Shown here one piece after another: positions 1-9,844 of a stretch of 64,000 nucleotides of DNA. The notes beneath the pieces were generated by a model, which was not told the origin of the DNA, ran no database searches, and was given only the letters and a program-made list of their open reading frames with translations. Source of the DNA: Aquimarina mycalae (lineage in GTDB: Bacteria; Bacteroidota; Bacteroidia; Flavobacteriales; Flavobacteriaceae); the NCBI RefSeq assembly GCF_029906345.1, contig NZ_JARYGY010000001.1, positions 284,851 to 348,850 of the forward strand, read 5' to 3'. The position numbers and the translations under genes are program-made. Numbering within the stretch: the first letter of the stretch is position 1; every line of letters begins with the position of its first letter.

Positions 1-2
1 AT

Positions 3-101
3 AAAGGAAAAATTATAGAAGTAGGAAATCATGAATCTTTGATTAAAGAAAAGGGAAGCTACTACAATTTGGTTAAAAATCAATTAGAACTCGGAAAATA
101 A
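3..101 (+). CDS. ABC transporter ATP-binding protein, C-terminal end (partial)
   Basis: Only the last 32 codons are inside the window; the gene starts upstream. The reading frame gives KGKIIEVGNHESLI followed by a short helical tail, which is the usual end of an ABC nucleotide-binding domain just after the H-loop (G-x-H-E-x-L). The stop codon is one base before the ATG of the HlyD-type adaptor gene, so the two are almost certainly co-transcribed. Together they suggest a type I secretion or peptide/bacteriocin exporter (fused membrane and ATPase domains). The membrane part is not visible, so the exporter subclass is inference. Confidence 0.75.
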   Translation, partial: KGKIIEVGNHESLIKEKGSYYNLVKNQLELGK

Positions 102-102
102 A

Positions 103-1401
103 ATGCCTGATAATTTAGACGACATACAATTAAGAAGTGAAGAAGTTCAGGAAATCCTGACTCGTGTGCCGCATTGGATGATCCGATGGGGAAATCTATT
201 AATATTAGTATTAGTACTATTATTACTATTTCTATCTTGGCTTATTAAATATCCAGATACTATTCCCGCACAAGCTATAGTAACCACAGAAACTCCTTTA
301 CAAAAAGAGCAAGCAAACGTTAGTGAAAAAATCGAAGCTATTTTGGTTAAAGAAGGCGACACAGTTCCCGAAGGAACTCCTTTGGCTATCCTTAGAAATA
401 CTGCGAATTATGAGGATGTGTTTATTCTTAAAAGAGTAATGGATACTATTACTATCAATAATAGATCTATCGATTTTCCTTTTGATAAAATGCCTCCAAT
501 TCTAGCTTTGGGAGATATTCAAGCTGCATATGCAACCTTCGAAAATAATTACACTGAATATCGTCTTAATAAGCAGTATCAGCCGTTTAGTGGAGAAAGT
601 TTAGCAAATCAAACATCCATACAAGAACTTCATAGAAGAAGAGAAGGTTTACGCAGACAAAAAAGACTTGCCAAAAGTGAATTGGATATCAAAAGAAAGG
701 ATTATGAAAGGCAAAAAACAATGCTTGAAAAGGGAAACATATCTCAACAAGAATTTGAAAACAAACAAGCAGAGTTCTTACAAATAGAAAATAGATTTAA
801 TGATTATGATGCTCAATTATCTCAGTCTACAGAAAATATAGTTACTGCCCAGAAAAATTCAAAAGGAACTAAGTATCAACAACAAAAAGAAGAGGTTAAC
901 CTACGTACGAAGCTCATTCAATCATTTGATCAATTACGTAAAAATATCAGAGACTGGGAATTAAGATATTTATTGCAATCTGATATTACAGGACGCGTTT
1001 CCTTTACCAATTATCGTTTTGAAAACGAAAATGTTTCTCAAGGAGATATTGTTTTTGTAATAATACCTATCCAAGAATCTTCATCTTATGTTGCTAAAAT
1101 AAAGGCACCGACTCAGAATTCGGGAAAAATAAAATTAGGGCAAAAAGCTAATATAAAATTAGAAAACTTCCCTGATGACGAATTTGGTATGCTACAAGGA
1201 ACTGTGGATTACATTTCTATGCTGCCTGATAAAGATGGATTATATCTTATCGATGTAAAACTGCCTAAACAATTAATAACTACATATAAAAAGAAAATAC
1301 CTTTTAAACAGGAAATGAGAGGTTCTGTAGAGATTATAACAGAAGATCTAAGGCTTATCGAGCGCTTCTTTTATCAATTTAAGAGTTTAATGGATAAATA
1401 A
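103..1401 (+). CDS. HlyD-family periplasmic adaptor (membrane fusion protein)
   Basis: A 432-residue adaptor that would link an inner-membrane ABC exporter to an outer-membrane channel. Residues 1-29 are cytoplasmic, 30-48 form one hydrophobic membrane anchor, and a biotinyl/lipoyl-like segment follows (KIEAILVKEGDTV, then EGTPLA). Residues about 175-290 are rich in K, E, Q and R and predict a long coiled-coil hairpin; the second lipoyl half (LLQSDITGRVSF) and a beta-barrel region complete the protein. Length is normal for the family. It starts one base after the stop of the upstream ABC gene, so the pair forms an operon. Its stop lies two bases from the stop of the convergent kinase gene. 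No substrate gene is visible in the window. Confidence 0.88.
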   Translation: MPDNLDDIQLRSEEVQEILTRVPHWMIRWGNLLILVLVLLLLFLSWLIKYPDTIPAQAIVTTETPLQKEQANVSEKIEAILVKEGDTVPEGTPLAILRNTANYEDVFILKRVMDTITINNRSIDFPFDKMPPILALGDIQAAYATFENNYTEYRLNKQYQPFSGESLANQTSIQELHRRREGLRRQKRLAKSELDIKRKDYERQKTMLEKGNISQQEFENKQAEFLQIENRFNDYDAQLSQSTENIVTAQKNSKGTKYQQQKEEVNLRTKLIQSFDQLRKNIRDWELRYLLQSDITGRVSFTNYRFENENVSQGDIVFVIIPIQESSSYVAKIKAPTQNSGKIKLGQKANIKLENFPDDEFGMLQGTVDYISMLPDKDGLYLIDVKLPKQLITTYKKKIPFKQEMRGSVEIITEDLRLIERFFYQFKSLMDK

Positions 1402-1403
1402 TG

Positions 1404-3377
1404 TTATGCAGCCTTTGGCAATGAAACGGAAAAAACACTGCCTTTTCCTAATGTGCTTTCTACCTTTATATTACCCTGATTAAGTTCTATCAGTTCTTTG
1501 CATATTCTAAGACCAAGACCTGTACCTGTTTCGTTTTGAGTTCCATTGGTTGTAAATGTATCTTCAGCAAATAATTTATTGAGATTCGAAGGATCTATTC
1601 CAACTCCTGTATCTTCAAAACAAATCTCATAATGATCTTCTTTTTCTTTAGAAATTAAAGCTATTGAGTCTCCAGGTTTACAGAACTTTATAGCGTTTGC
1701 TATCAAATTCTGAGCAACGATCGCAACCATATCTCTATCCGCATATATTTTGGTCGTATCTAACTTATTAATTAACTGAATATTCTTTTGTGTTGCTTTA
1801 GAATTAAAAAAAGCAAACTTGGTCGTAATTACTTCTGTAACATCAAAACTAACTGGTTTTGCAGATAACTCCTTTAACTGAGATTTAGACCAGTTTAATA
1901 AGTTATTCAACAAAATAGAAGTTTGATGCGTTCTATTTGCTAATAATGGAATTATTTCCTGAAATTCTTCTGTGGAAATTTCATTTTCTTTCATCAAATT
2001 TAAGCTTCCTTCTAATCCATGAATCTCATTTTTAAGATCATGAGAGATGATAGAAAATAGCTTATTTTTGATTTGATTTGATTGATTTAAATTAGCAATT
2101 AGCATTTTTCTTTCTCTTCTCGTTTTAATAATCCAAAATAAAAACACCAAACTAATCACTAAAACACATAGTACTACGAATGTGAATATTCTATATCTAA
2201 ACAATTGTTCTTTAGTACGTAACTCTCTTTTTTCTTGCTCGTCAATCTTACGTAATTGCTCCAATTCTGCCTGATAGCGAGCCTCTGCCCTCTCAATTTT
2301 TTTGGTAGACAATTCGTTAATCCTTTCATCAGACAACTTTTGATATTTTTGCTGCCACACAAGTGCATCGGTAAGATTATCTCTTGCAATATCTAATTGC
2401 GAAAAATATTTATAAACTTCTAATAATGATTTTGTAGCTTTTAAAGCTGTAAACTCTTTTTCGGACTCTTTTAATAATCCTTCTGCTTTTTTATATCGCT
2501 TTGTTAATATAAATAAGTTCGCTAATTGCAACTTATTATCTGCACTTAGCATAGGGTAGGTTGTAGTTTTTAAAATCTGTGAACTAGTATCGTAATACTT
2601 TATTGCGGTAGTGTAATCTTTTTCACGTAATGCAACTTTTGCAATGATACTATAGGAATGCGCTACGTAAGCAGGAAGGCTATCTATTTTATTGCGTGTC
2701 AACGCTTCTTTAAGGACTTCTTTGGCTTTATCAAACTTTTTTTCAGAAGAATATATAACCGCCAAGTTATTCATAACTCTTCCAATATTCTTTACCTGTC
2801 CAATTTTCTTACTAACTTCAATTGCTTTACTCAGAAATTTTTCTGCTTCTTCATTGTTTTTTAATGCTCCATATACAATCCCTAAATTGTTATATCTTCG
2901 AAACAATATTGAACTATCAGCTAATCTTTCTGAATACATTTTTGCTTCTAATAAATAATCCGTACTCTTTTCTATATTACCTCTATTATACTCTAAAACA
3001 AATCTAGCATTATACACTTCTGACAACCACCATAGGTTATTTGTTTTTTTAAAATTAGCCTCAGCATTTTCAAAAGAACTCACTGCCTCAAGAAAATTTT
3101 TGGTTTTAGAATATACTTTAGCTTTGTATACATGAACATGTCCAACACCATCTATATCTTTTAATTCAGTACCTACATCTATAAGCTTGTCTGCAAAAAG
3201 TAACGCTTCATCATATTTCTTTTCTTTTACTAAATACTTAAAATCTTTAATTGCGTTATCGAATTGGATAGTATCCGTTATCTTATCAAAGTCATAAGAT
3301 GAAATAGAAACTATATCTTGTGCAAAACCAGTGGTGAATACAATCAATCCTAATTTGAGTAGTAATAGTTTTTTCAT
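1404..3377 (-). CDS. TPR sensor histidine kinase, paralog 1 of 4
   Basis: A 657-residue membrane kinase. A signal peptide (residues 1-19, ending GFAQ) is followed by a periplasmic array of TPR helices (about 40-350), a charged coiled coil (about 360-395), one membrane helix (about 396-417) and a cytoplasmic kinase. The H-box is SHDLKNE with His446 as the likely phospho-acceptor; the ATPase domain shows the N-box NLIANAIKF, the G1 box EDTGVGI and the G2 box GTGLGL. There is no receiver domain and no response regulator next door. It is the last of four leftward paralogs. The 180-base gap before it carries the upstream box shared with paralogs 3 and 4, so it may have its own promoter. The signal sensed is unknown. 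Confidence 0.88.
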   Translation of the reverse strand: MKKLLLLKLGLIVFTTGFAQDIVSISSYDFDKITDTIQFDNAIKDFKYLVKEKKYDEALLFADKLIDVGTELKDIDGVGHVHVYKAKVYSKTKNFLEAVSSFENAEANFKKTNNLWWLSEVYNARFVLEYNRGNIEKSTDYLLEAKMYSERLADSSILFRRYNNLGIVYGALKNNEEAEKFLSKAIEVSKKIGQVKNIGRVMNNLAVIYSSEKKFDKAKEVLKEALTRNKIDSLPAYVAHSYSIIAKVALREKDYTTAIKYYDTSSQILKTTTYPMLSADNKLQLANLFILTKRYKKAEGLLKESEKEFTALKATKSLLEVYKYFSQLDIARDNLTDALVWQQKYQKLSDERINELSTKKIERAEARYQAELEQLRKIDEQEKRELRTKEQLFRYRIFTFVVLCVLVISLVFLFWIIKTRRERKMLIANLNQSNQIKNKLFSIISHDLKNEIHGLEGSLNLMKENEISTEEFQEIIPLLANRTHQTSILLNNLLNWSKSQLKELSAKPVSFDVTEVITTKFAFFNSKATQKNIQLINKLDTTKIYADRDMVAIVAQNLIANAIKFCKPGDSIALISKEKEDHYEICFEDTGVGIDPSNLNKLFAEDTFTTNGTQNETGTGLGLRICKELIELNQGNIKVESTLGKGSVFSVSLPKAA

Positions 3378-3422
3378 ATTCGATTATTTTGGGGATATTA
3401 GATAAAAATCCAATTATATCTT

Positions 3423-3485
3423 CAAAATACACAATTTAATTTTAAAAATACAAGAAATGTAATACTATTCTTACTTTTAATTACG
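3423..3485 (-). promoter_or_regulatory. Shared upstream box of kinase paralog 1
   Basis: Read on the minus strand, GTAAGAATA (TTCTTAC at 3468-3474 on the plus strand) is followed 45 bases later by TGTATTTTG (CAAAATACA at 3423-3431), 46 bases before the ATG. The second block resembles the Bacteroidota -7 element TAnnTTTG with one base fewer between TA and TTTG. The same two blocks recur before paralogs 3 and 4 at nearly equal spacing. The repeat is seen directly; calling it a promoter with an activator site is inference. Confidence 0.5.
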
Positions 3486-3557
3486 TTTTTCGCGTCAAAA
3501 CATATTAATGTTTACTAAATCATACTCTTGAATTCAGGAGAAGCACACTCACCACAT

Positions 3558-5540
3558 CTATTTCGCTTTAGGTAATATAACATAAAAAATACTGCCTTCT
3601 CCTAATGTACTATCTACTTTGATGCTACCTTGATTAAGCTCTATAAGCTCTTTGCAAATTCTAAGTCCAAGACCTGTTCCAGATTCATTTTGGGTACCAT
3701 TGGTAGTAAAGGTATTTTCTGCAAATAACTTATTGAGATTCGAAGAAGCTATCCCTACACCTGTATCCTCAAAGCAAATCTCATAATGATCCTCTTTTTC
3801 TATGGATACTAGGGTTATAGAGTCATTAGGATTACAGAATTTAATGGCATTTGCTATTAGATTTTGAGCTACAATTCCAAACATATCTTTATCCGCAAAA
3901 ATTACCGTTGCATCTAATTTATTAATTAGTGCTATGTTCTTTTTATCTGCTTTAGGTTTGAAAAAAATAAATTTATCTTTAATTACTTCTGTTATATCAA
4001 AGGTAATTGGATTAGGATTCAACTCTTTCATCTGCGATTTAGACCAGTTTAATAAATTATTCAACAGAATGGAAGTTTGGTGTGTTCTATTTGCCAATAA
4101 AGGAACTATTTCTTTAAATTCTTCTGTAGAGATTACATCTTCTTTCATTAAGTTAAGGCTACCTTCTAACCCATGGATCTCGTTTTTAAGATCATGAGAA
4201 ATAATAGAAAATAATTTATTCTTTACCTCATTTGATTCATTAAGTTTAGTGATTAACTTTTTTCGTTCTTTCCTTGTTTTTACAATCCAAAGAACAAAGA
4301 CGAAACTAATTAACAAGATTCCTAAAATGATAAACGCAATTACTTTGTAACGAAACAGCTCTTCTTTATTTTTTTGTTCTCTTATTTCTTGTTCATCAAT
4401 CGTTCGCAACTGTTTTAATTCTCTTGCATAAAACTCCTCTCGCTTTTCGATTTTTTTTAATGAAGATTCAGATGCTATTTCATCAGATAGTTCTTGATAC
4501 CTATGCTGCCAGGCTATTGCACCAACAAGATTTCCAGTAACAGAATCTAATTTTGAAGATAATTCATAATTCTCGAGTAAGTTCGCTTTCGAATCAATTT
4601 TGCGATAAGCTTCTCGAGTTATTGTAAACATTTTTTCTGCTTCTTTAATATTTCCTAATTGAAGCTCTATATATCCAATACGCTGTTTCGTATCGATAGT
4701 CATAATATTATCTCCTCCTTTACTGTAATAATATAATGAGCTATCATAAAGTTTTCTTGCTTTATGATATTCTTCTTTGGCAATAGCAATTTCTCCTAAT
4801 GTTGCGTATGAATATGCAAATACTCCTATCAGGCTATCTTTTTTATTGATTCTTATAGATTCTTTTGCCATAGCCTCGGCTTCATCATATTTCTTGTGTT
4901 CTATATACACTTCAGCCAGATTATTCATTATTGTACCTAACTCATCCTTATATTCTCCAGACTTCTTTATTAACAATATTGATTTAGAAAATGCTTCTTC
5001 AGAAAATTCATAATCCTCTAATTCCATATGTATTCTACCTAAGTTATTGTACATAACAATCAATGGAATACTATCTTGGATTTTTTCGAAGTAATTTTTG
5101 GCCTCCAGCAGATAATAGGCGCTTTTCTCTAAATTACCCATTTGTTTTTCTGTTATATAAAGTTCATTATGAACAACAGCTATTGCCTTTTGGTAGTTTA
5201 TTTTATTGAAATAGGTAATTGCCTTTTGATAATTTTTTTCGGCCAGTGAATATTCTAATTTATTCCTATATATTAAAGCTTTGACTACATATGCTTTACC
5301 TATGCCTTTAGTGTAATTTAACTTTACACCTAACTGTATAAACGCATCTATTTCTTTTATTGATATGGTATCCGTTCTTTTTTGAAGTGTTTTACGAAAA
5401 TCATCTACTGCATTATGGTATGAAGTAGTGTCTTTTATATGAGAAAAATCACGAGGCGATACTGTACTTTTATCTTGCGCATAATTCTGGTTTAAAAAAA
5501 GGAAGATGGATACTAGCGTGATTAGCCTTTTTATAATCAT
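3558..5540 (-). CDS. TPR sensor histidine kinase, paralog 2 of 4
   Basis: A 660-residue kinase with the same architecture as its neighbours: signal peptide ending NYAQ, periplasmic TPR helices to about residue 350, a coiled coil, one membrane helix (about 398-420) and a kinase with SHDLKNE (His449), NLIANAIKF, EDTGVGI and GTGLGL. The kinase half is close to the paralogs by eye, while the TPR half is clearly diverged. It differs from the others in having no GTAAGAA/TGTATTTTG box upstream; the 90-base gap to paralog 3 holds no obvious terminator. It is therefore probably transcribed from paralog 3. No cognate response regulator is adjacent. Confidence 0.88.
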   Translation of the reverse strand: MIIKRLITLVSIFLFLNQNYAQDKSTVSPRDFSHIKDTTSYHNAVDDFRKTLQKRTDTISIKEIDAFIQLGVKLNYTKGIGKAYVVKALIYRNKLEYSLAEKNYQKAITYFNKINYQKAIAVVHNELYITEKQMGNLEKSAYYLLEAKNYFEKIQDSIPLIVMYNNLGRIHMELEDYEFSEEAFSKSILLIKKSGEYKDELGTIMNNLAEVYIEHKKYDEAEAMAKESIRINKKDSLIGVFAYSYATLGEIAIAKEEYHKARKLYDSSLYYYSKGGDNIMTIDTKQRIGYIELQLGNIKEAEKMFTITREAYRKIDSKANLLENYELSSKLDSVTGNLVGAIAWQHRYQELSDEIASESSLKKIEKREEFYARELKQLRTIDEQEIREQKNKEELFRYKVIAFIILGILLISFVFVLWIVKTRKERKKLITKLNESNEVKNKLFSIISHDLKNEIHGLEGSLNLMKEDVISTEEFKEIVPLLANRTHQTSILLNNLLNWSKSQMKELNPNPITFDITEVIKDKFIFFKPKADKKNIALINKLDATVIFADKDMFGIVAQNLIANAIKFCNPNDSITLVSIEKEDHYEICFEDTGVGIASSNLNKLFAENTFTTNGTQNESGTGLGLRICKELIELNQGSIKVDSTLGEGSIFYVILPKAK

Positions 5541-5630
5541 ATATTTTGAAGTTAATTTGAAAAATATAATATCACAATAAACGATAAAAATATCTATGCG
5601 GTTAATTTATGGTCTTTTATAGCATCTATA

Positions 5631-7610
5631 CTATGCAGCTGCTTTAGGTAATGATATAAAAAAAGTACTTCCTTCTCCGAGAGTGCTTTCAACCTTTATA
5701 TTACCATGATTAAGTTCTATTAACTCTTTACAAATTCTAAGTCCAAGACCAGTTCCTGTTTCATTTTGAGTACCGTTAGTTGTAAATGTATCTTCGGCAA
5801 ATAGCTTATTGAGATTAGAAGGATCTATTCCAACTCCAGTATCTTCAAAACAGATCTCGTAATGATCTTCTTTTTCAATTGAAACCAAAGCTATTGAATC
5901 TCCAGAGTTACAAAACTTAATTGCATTTGCTATTAAATTCTGCGCTACAATTCCAAACATATCTTTGTCCGCAAAAATCATTGTTGGATCTAATTTATTA
6001 ATCAATTTAATATCCTTTTTCTCTGCTTTAGGTTTAAAAAAAGTAAATTTATTACTGATAACTTCTGTTATATCAAAGGTAGTAGGTTTAGGGTTTAACT
6101 CCTTCATTTGTGATTTTGACCAGTTCAATAAATTATTTAACAGAATTGAAGTTTGGTGTGTTCTGTTTGCTAATAAAGGAACTATTTCTTTAAATTCTTC
6201 TGTAGAAATCACATCTTCCTTCATCAAATTTAAACTACCTTCTAACCCATGAATCTCATTTTTAAGATCATGGGATATAATAGAAAATAGTTTATTCTTA
6301 ACTTGATTGGATTCATTAAGTTCGTTAATATATCTCTTTCGATCTTTTCTGGTCTTAATAATAAGAATCATAAAAACCAATATTACTGCAATTACGGCCA
6401 TACTAATAAAAGTAAGTAACCTATATCTAAATAATGATTCTTTAGTTTTTTGTTCCCTTTTTTCTTGTGCGTCAATTAGTTTTAGTTGTGTTAATTCTGC
6501 TTCATATCTCGACTTAGCTTTTTCAACTTTTTTAGCACTTATATCGTACAATCTCTTATCAGAAAGTTTTTGATATTCTTTTTGCCATCCAATTGCTCCC
6601 AATAAATTACCTCTCGTAGAGTCTAACTTAAAAGAGTATTTATAATTTTTCAACAATAGCGATACTACATTGACTTTCTTAAAACCATCTCTAGCTATTT
6701 TTAATAATTCTTCTGATTTTTTATATTCTCCTTGTTCTAATGCAATAATTCCAAGCTGCTGTTTGGCATTCACTACGATTAGTTTATAATTAGCTTGACT
6801 ACCTACGCATAAGGTGGTATCATAATATTTTTTTGCAGCTTCATATTCCTTGCCATACATTGCTGCTTTTGCCATTATGCTATAGGACTGTGCTGTATGC
6901 CTTAAATCATTTTCTGCTTTATTAATCTTTAATGCTTCTGGTAAAAGTTTCTTTGCTTCAGAAAGATTTCCTTTTTCTGTATATAGCAATGCCAAATTAT
7001 TCATAACCAATCCAATCCCGTCAATTTTTAATTGCTTTCTTAGATTTATAGATTTTAAGTAATATTTCTCAGAATTCGGAATGTTCTTAAGTTCTTTATA
7101 GATGATTGCTAGATTATTATAGATCCCAGATAACCCTACGCTATCATTTAATTGTTCTCTGTATAACTTGGCTTCCATTAAGTAATCAGCTGCTTTTTCT
7201 AAATTCCCTTTGTTTTGTTCAATAATGAATCTATCATTACTTACTACTGCAAGTCCATTACGGTCATTAGTTTTTTCAAAATAACTAGTCGCTTTTTCAA
7301 AACTTTTGTCAGAGACGCTATTTCTTTGAAGCGCATTACTAATAATTCCTTTTAATCTAAATACCTGACCTAATCCATTATTATACTCAATGTCGGTACC
7401 TAATTTAATAAGTTGATCTGATAAAAGCTCGGCCCTATCGATCTGGTCTTCGTTTACAAATTGTTGTAAATCACTAACAGCCTTATTAAAGATTATGGAA
7501 TCTTTTAATGCATTTATATCAGATAGATCTACGGTTGATAATTGACTTTGGGAAATACCCAAGCCATGTATCAAACATAGAATTAAAAATATAAAAACAC
7601 TTTTGTTCAT
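5631..7610 (-). CDS. TPR sensor histidine kinase, paralog 3 of 4
   Basis: An open frame reaches 7682, but the start at 7610 is preferred because it gives a clean signal peptide (MNKSVFIFLILCLIHGLGIS) and places the shared upstream box 43 bases before the ATG, as in paralogs 1 and 4. The resulting 659-residue protein has periplasmic TPR helices, a coiled coil rich in K, E and R, one membrane helix around residue 400, and a kinase with SHDLKNE (His447), NLIANAIKF, EDTGVGI and GTGLGL. The C-terminus is LPKAAA. It probably heads a two-gene transcript with paralog 2. Ligand and target regulator are unknown. Confidence 0.87.
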   Translation of the reverse strand: MNKSVFIFLILCLIHGLGISQSQLSTVDLSDINALKDSIIFNKAVSDLQQFVNEDQIDRAELLSDQLIKLGTDIEYNNGLGQVFRLKGIISNALQRNSVSDKSFEKATSYFEKTNDRNGLAVVSNDRFIIEQNKGNLEKAADYLMEAKLYREQLNDSVGLSGIYNNLAIIYKELKNIPNSEKYYLKSINLRKQLKIDGIGLVMNNLALLYTEKGNLSEAKKLLPEALKINKAENDLRHTAQSYSIMAKAAMYGKEYEAAKKYYDTTLCVGSQANYKLIVVNAKQQLGIIALEQGEYKKSEELLKIARDGFKKVNVVSLLLKNYKYSFKLDSTRGNLLGAIGWQKEYQKLSDKRLYDISAKKVEKAKSRYEAELTQLKLIDAQEKREQKTKESLFRYRLLTFISMAVIAVILVFMILIIKTRKDRKRYINELNESNQVKNKLFSIISHDLKNEIHGLEGSLNLMKEDVISTEEFKEIVPLLANRTHQTSILLNNLLNWSKSQMKELNPKPTTFDITEVISNKFTFFKPKAEKKDIKLINKLDPTMIFADKDMFGIVAQNLIANAIKFCNSGDSIALVSIEKEDHYEICFEDTGVGIDPSNLNKLFAEDTFTTNGTQNETGTGLGLRICKELIELNHGNIKVESTLGEGSTFFISLPKAAA

Positions 7611-7652
7611 ATTTACTTTTACTAAAACAAGATTAAAAACATATTTGATCCT

Positions 7653-7713
7653 CAAAATACACAAAAAAACATAAAAACACACAATAAGTAGTCTTATTCT
7701 TACATTTATTTTT
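7653..7713 (-). promoter_or_regulatory. Shared upstream box of kinase paralog 3
   Basis: The minus strand carries GTAAGAATAAGACTAC (plus strand 7688-7703) and, 44 bases downstream, TGTATTTTG (CAAAATACA at 7653-7661), which sits 43 bases before the chosen ATG. A TTG lies 22 bases upstream of the TATTTTG element and could be a -33 element. Matches to the boxes of paralogs 1 and 4 are seen directly; the regulatory role is inferred. Confidence 0.5.
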
Positions 7714-7733
7714 AATAATAGTGTTTTTACAAA

Positions 7734-7768
7734 AAAAGTCAGGTAATTTATTCAATTACCTGACTTTT
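7734..7768 (-). terminator. Intrinsic terminator after kinase paralog 4
   Basis: A perfect 15-bp stem (AAAAGTCAGGTAATT at 7734-7748, its complement at 7754-7768) with a 5-base loop is flanked by A and T runs. It lies 58 bases downstream of the paralog 4 stop and separates that gene from paralog 3, so paralog 4 is probably a separate transcription unit. Confidence 0.8.
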
Positions 7769-7825
7769 AAAACATTAAACCATACATCAATTTCTTTTGA
7801 TTTTTAGGCCATATTTATAATCTTA

Positions 7826-9799
7826 TTATGCTGCTTTTGGTAGTGAAATAGAAAACGTACTTCCTTTTCCTAAAATACTTTCCACTTTTATATTTCCTTT
7901 ATTAAGTTCTATTAATTCTTTACAAATTCTAAGTCCCAGACCAGTTCCTGTTTCATTTTGAGTACCATTTGTAGTAAACGTATCTTCTGCAAATAATTTA
8001 TTGAGGTTAGAAGGATCGATACCTACACCAGTATCTTCAAAACATATTTCATAATGATCCTCTTTTTCTCTGGATACTAATGCTATAGAATCCCCAGGAT
8101 TACAGAATTTGATTGCATTTGCTATTAGATTTTGCGCTACAATACTTACCATATCTTTATCCGCAAAAATATTAGTAGCATCTAATCTATTAATTAATCT
8201 AATATTTTTCTGACTCGCCTTGGGTCTAAAAAAAGCGAATTTATTAGATATAACTTCTGTAATATCAAAAGTTATTGGTCTAGCATTTAGTTCTTTCATC
8301 TGTGATTTCGACCAATTCAATAAGTTATTTAATAAAATGGATGTTTGGTGCGTTCTATTTGCCAATAGTGGAACTATTTCTTTAAACTCCTCGGCAGAAA
8401 TAGCATCTTCCTTCATTAAGTTTAAACTACCTTCTAATCCATGAATCTCGTTTTTGAGGTCGTGTGATATAATAGAAAACAATTTGTTTTTAATCTGATT
8501 AGATTCATTTAGTTTGCTAATTAGTCTTTTACGTTCTTTTCTAGTTCTTATGATCATTACCATAAATACAAAAAAGATTAATAATAAACCTAAAGCTACG
8601 AAAGTAAGAACTCTATATCTAAACAATTCTTCTCTTGTAAGTTGCTCTCTTTTTTCTTGTGCATCGATAGTACGTAAGTGTTCTAATTCTGCCTGATACC
8701 TAGCTTCTGCTCTTTCCATTTTTTTTGTTGACAACTCCGTCATCATTTCATCAGATAATTTTTGATGTTTCTTTTGCCATGCTAATGCGCCAGAAAGGTT
8801 TCCTCTGGTAGAATCTAATTTTGAAGAAAATTGATAATTCTTCATTAATAATTGCACCGCTCCTAAATCCGAAGATTCTTTTCGGGCAACCGCCAATAAC
8901 TTTTCAGCTTCTTTGTAATTCTTTGATATAATCGCTAGATACCCGAGTTGTTGTTTATTATCTACAGTAAGAAGATCATAATTAGTATTCACGGATATGG
9001 ATAATGACGTTTCATAGTGTTTTTTGGCTTTTTCATAATCCTTTTCGTATAATTCAACTTCGGCCATAATACTATAAGAATGCGCAATAGAAGCATTAAT
9101 ACTATCTTTTTTATTAATAGATAATGCCTCAGGCAACATGGCTCTAGCCATATCTGGCTTACCATTTTGTAAATAAATGAATGCTAAATTATTCATCACC
9201 ATTCCAATATTACGAAGCATTCCTATTTTTTTTCGAGTCGTAATGGCTTTATTGAAATATCTTTCTGACTCATCAAGGTCATCTAAACCTGCATAATGAC
9301 TAGCTAGGTTATTGTATATAATCGCCAAACCAGCACTATCTCTTAATTTTTCATTATACATTTTCGCTTCCAACAAATAGTCTATACTCTTTTCTGTATT
9401 ACCGCGATGACTTTCTAGTATGGATCTGGTATTAAAAACATTAGCTAATCCTTTTAGGTTATTGGCTTTTTTATAATTTTTCTCTGCGTACTCATAATTT
9501 CTTATAGCCTCTAGATACTTTTTATTCCTTTTCAAAAACCTTCCTTGGATTAAATATAATTCTCCTAAACCGTTAGAATAATTTAATTCTTCACCTTTTT
9601 TAATCAAAACATTCGCCAAATTTTCTACCTCATCAACCTGATTATCCTTAATTAGTTTATTAAGAGCAACTAATGCTTCTTTAAATTGCAGCGTATCGGT
9701 AATATGATTAAAACTTTGAGGATTTACAGCTATGTTATCTTGGGCAAAAGTTTGTCCCAAAAAAAATACCGTACCAATAAATAAAAATACTTTTTGCAT
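7826..9799 (-). CDS. TPR sensor histidine kinase, paralog 4 of 4
   Basis: The frame is open to 9847. The start at 9799 (MQKVFLFIGTVFF) gives a normal signal peptide ending TFAQ, with an ATG two codons earlier (9805) as alternative. The 657-residue protein has periplasmic TPR helices (about 40-350), a coiled coil, one membrane helix (about 398-418) and a kinase with SHDLKNE (His446), NLIANAIKF, EDTGVGI and GTGLGL. It is the first gene of the array, has the shared upstream box, and is followed by a strong terminator. Like its paralogs it has no receiver domain and no adjacent response regulator, so phosphotransfer must be to a regulator elsewhere. Confidence 0.88.
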   Translation of the reverse strand: MQKVFLFIGTVFFLGQTFAQDNIAVNPQSFNHITDTLQFKEALVALNKLIKDNQVDEVENLANVLIKKGEELNYSNGLGELYLIQGRFLKRNKKYLEAIRNYEYAEKNYKKANNLKGLANVFNTRSILESHRGNTEKSIDYLLEAKMYNEKLRDSAGLAIIYNNLASHYAGLDDLDESERYFNKAITTRKKIGMLRNIGMVMNNLAFIYLQNGKPDMARAMLPEALSINKKDSINASIAHSYSIMAEVELYEKDYEKAKKHYETSLSISVNTNYDLLTVDNKQQLGYLAIISKNYKEAEKLLAVARKESSDLGAVQLLMKNYQFSSKLDSTRGNLSGALAWQKKHQKLSDEMMTELSTKKMERAEARYQAELEHLRTIDAQEKREQLTREELFRYRVLTFVALGLLLIFFVFMVMIIRTRKERKRLISKLNESNQIKNKLFSIISHDLKNEIHGLEGSLNLMKEDAISAEEFKEIVPLLANRTHQTSILLNNLLNWSKSQMKELNARPITFDITEVISNKFAFFRPKASQKNIRLINRLDATNIFADKDMVSIVAQNLIANAIKFCNPGDSIALVSREKEDHYEICFEDTGVGIDPSNLNKLFAEDTFTTNGTQNETGTGLGLRICKELIELNKGNIKVESILGKGSTFSISLPKAA

Positions 9800-9844
9800 G
9801 TTCATGAATTTTGGGGAATTAGACAAATAATCTAATTTAATCCA

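Noticed and set aside
3934..4197. Open frames on the plus strand inside the kinase array (similar shadows near 5965, 6307 and 8220)
   Set aside because: They are antisense shadows of the kinase genes; they recur because the kinase halves are repeated, and they have no start signals or recognisable motifs.
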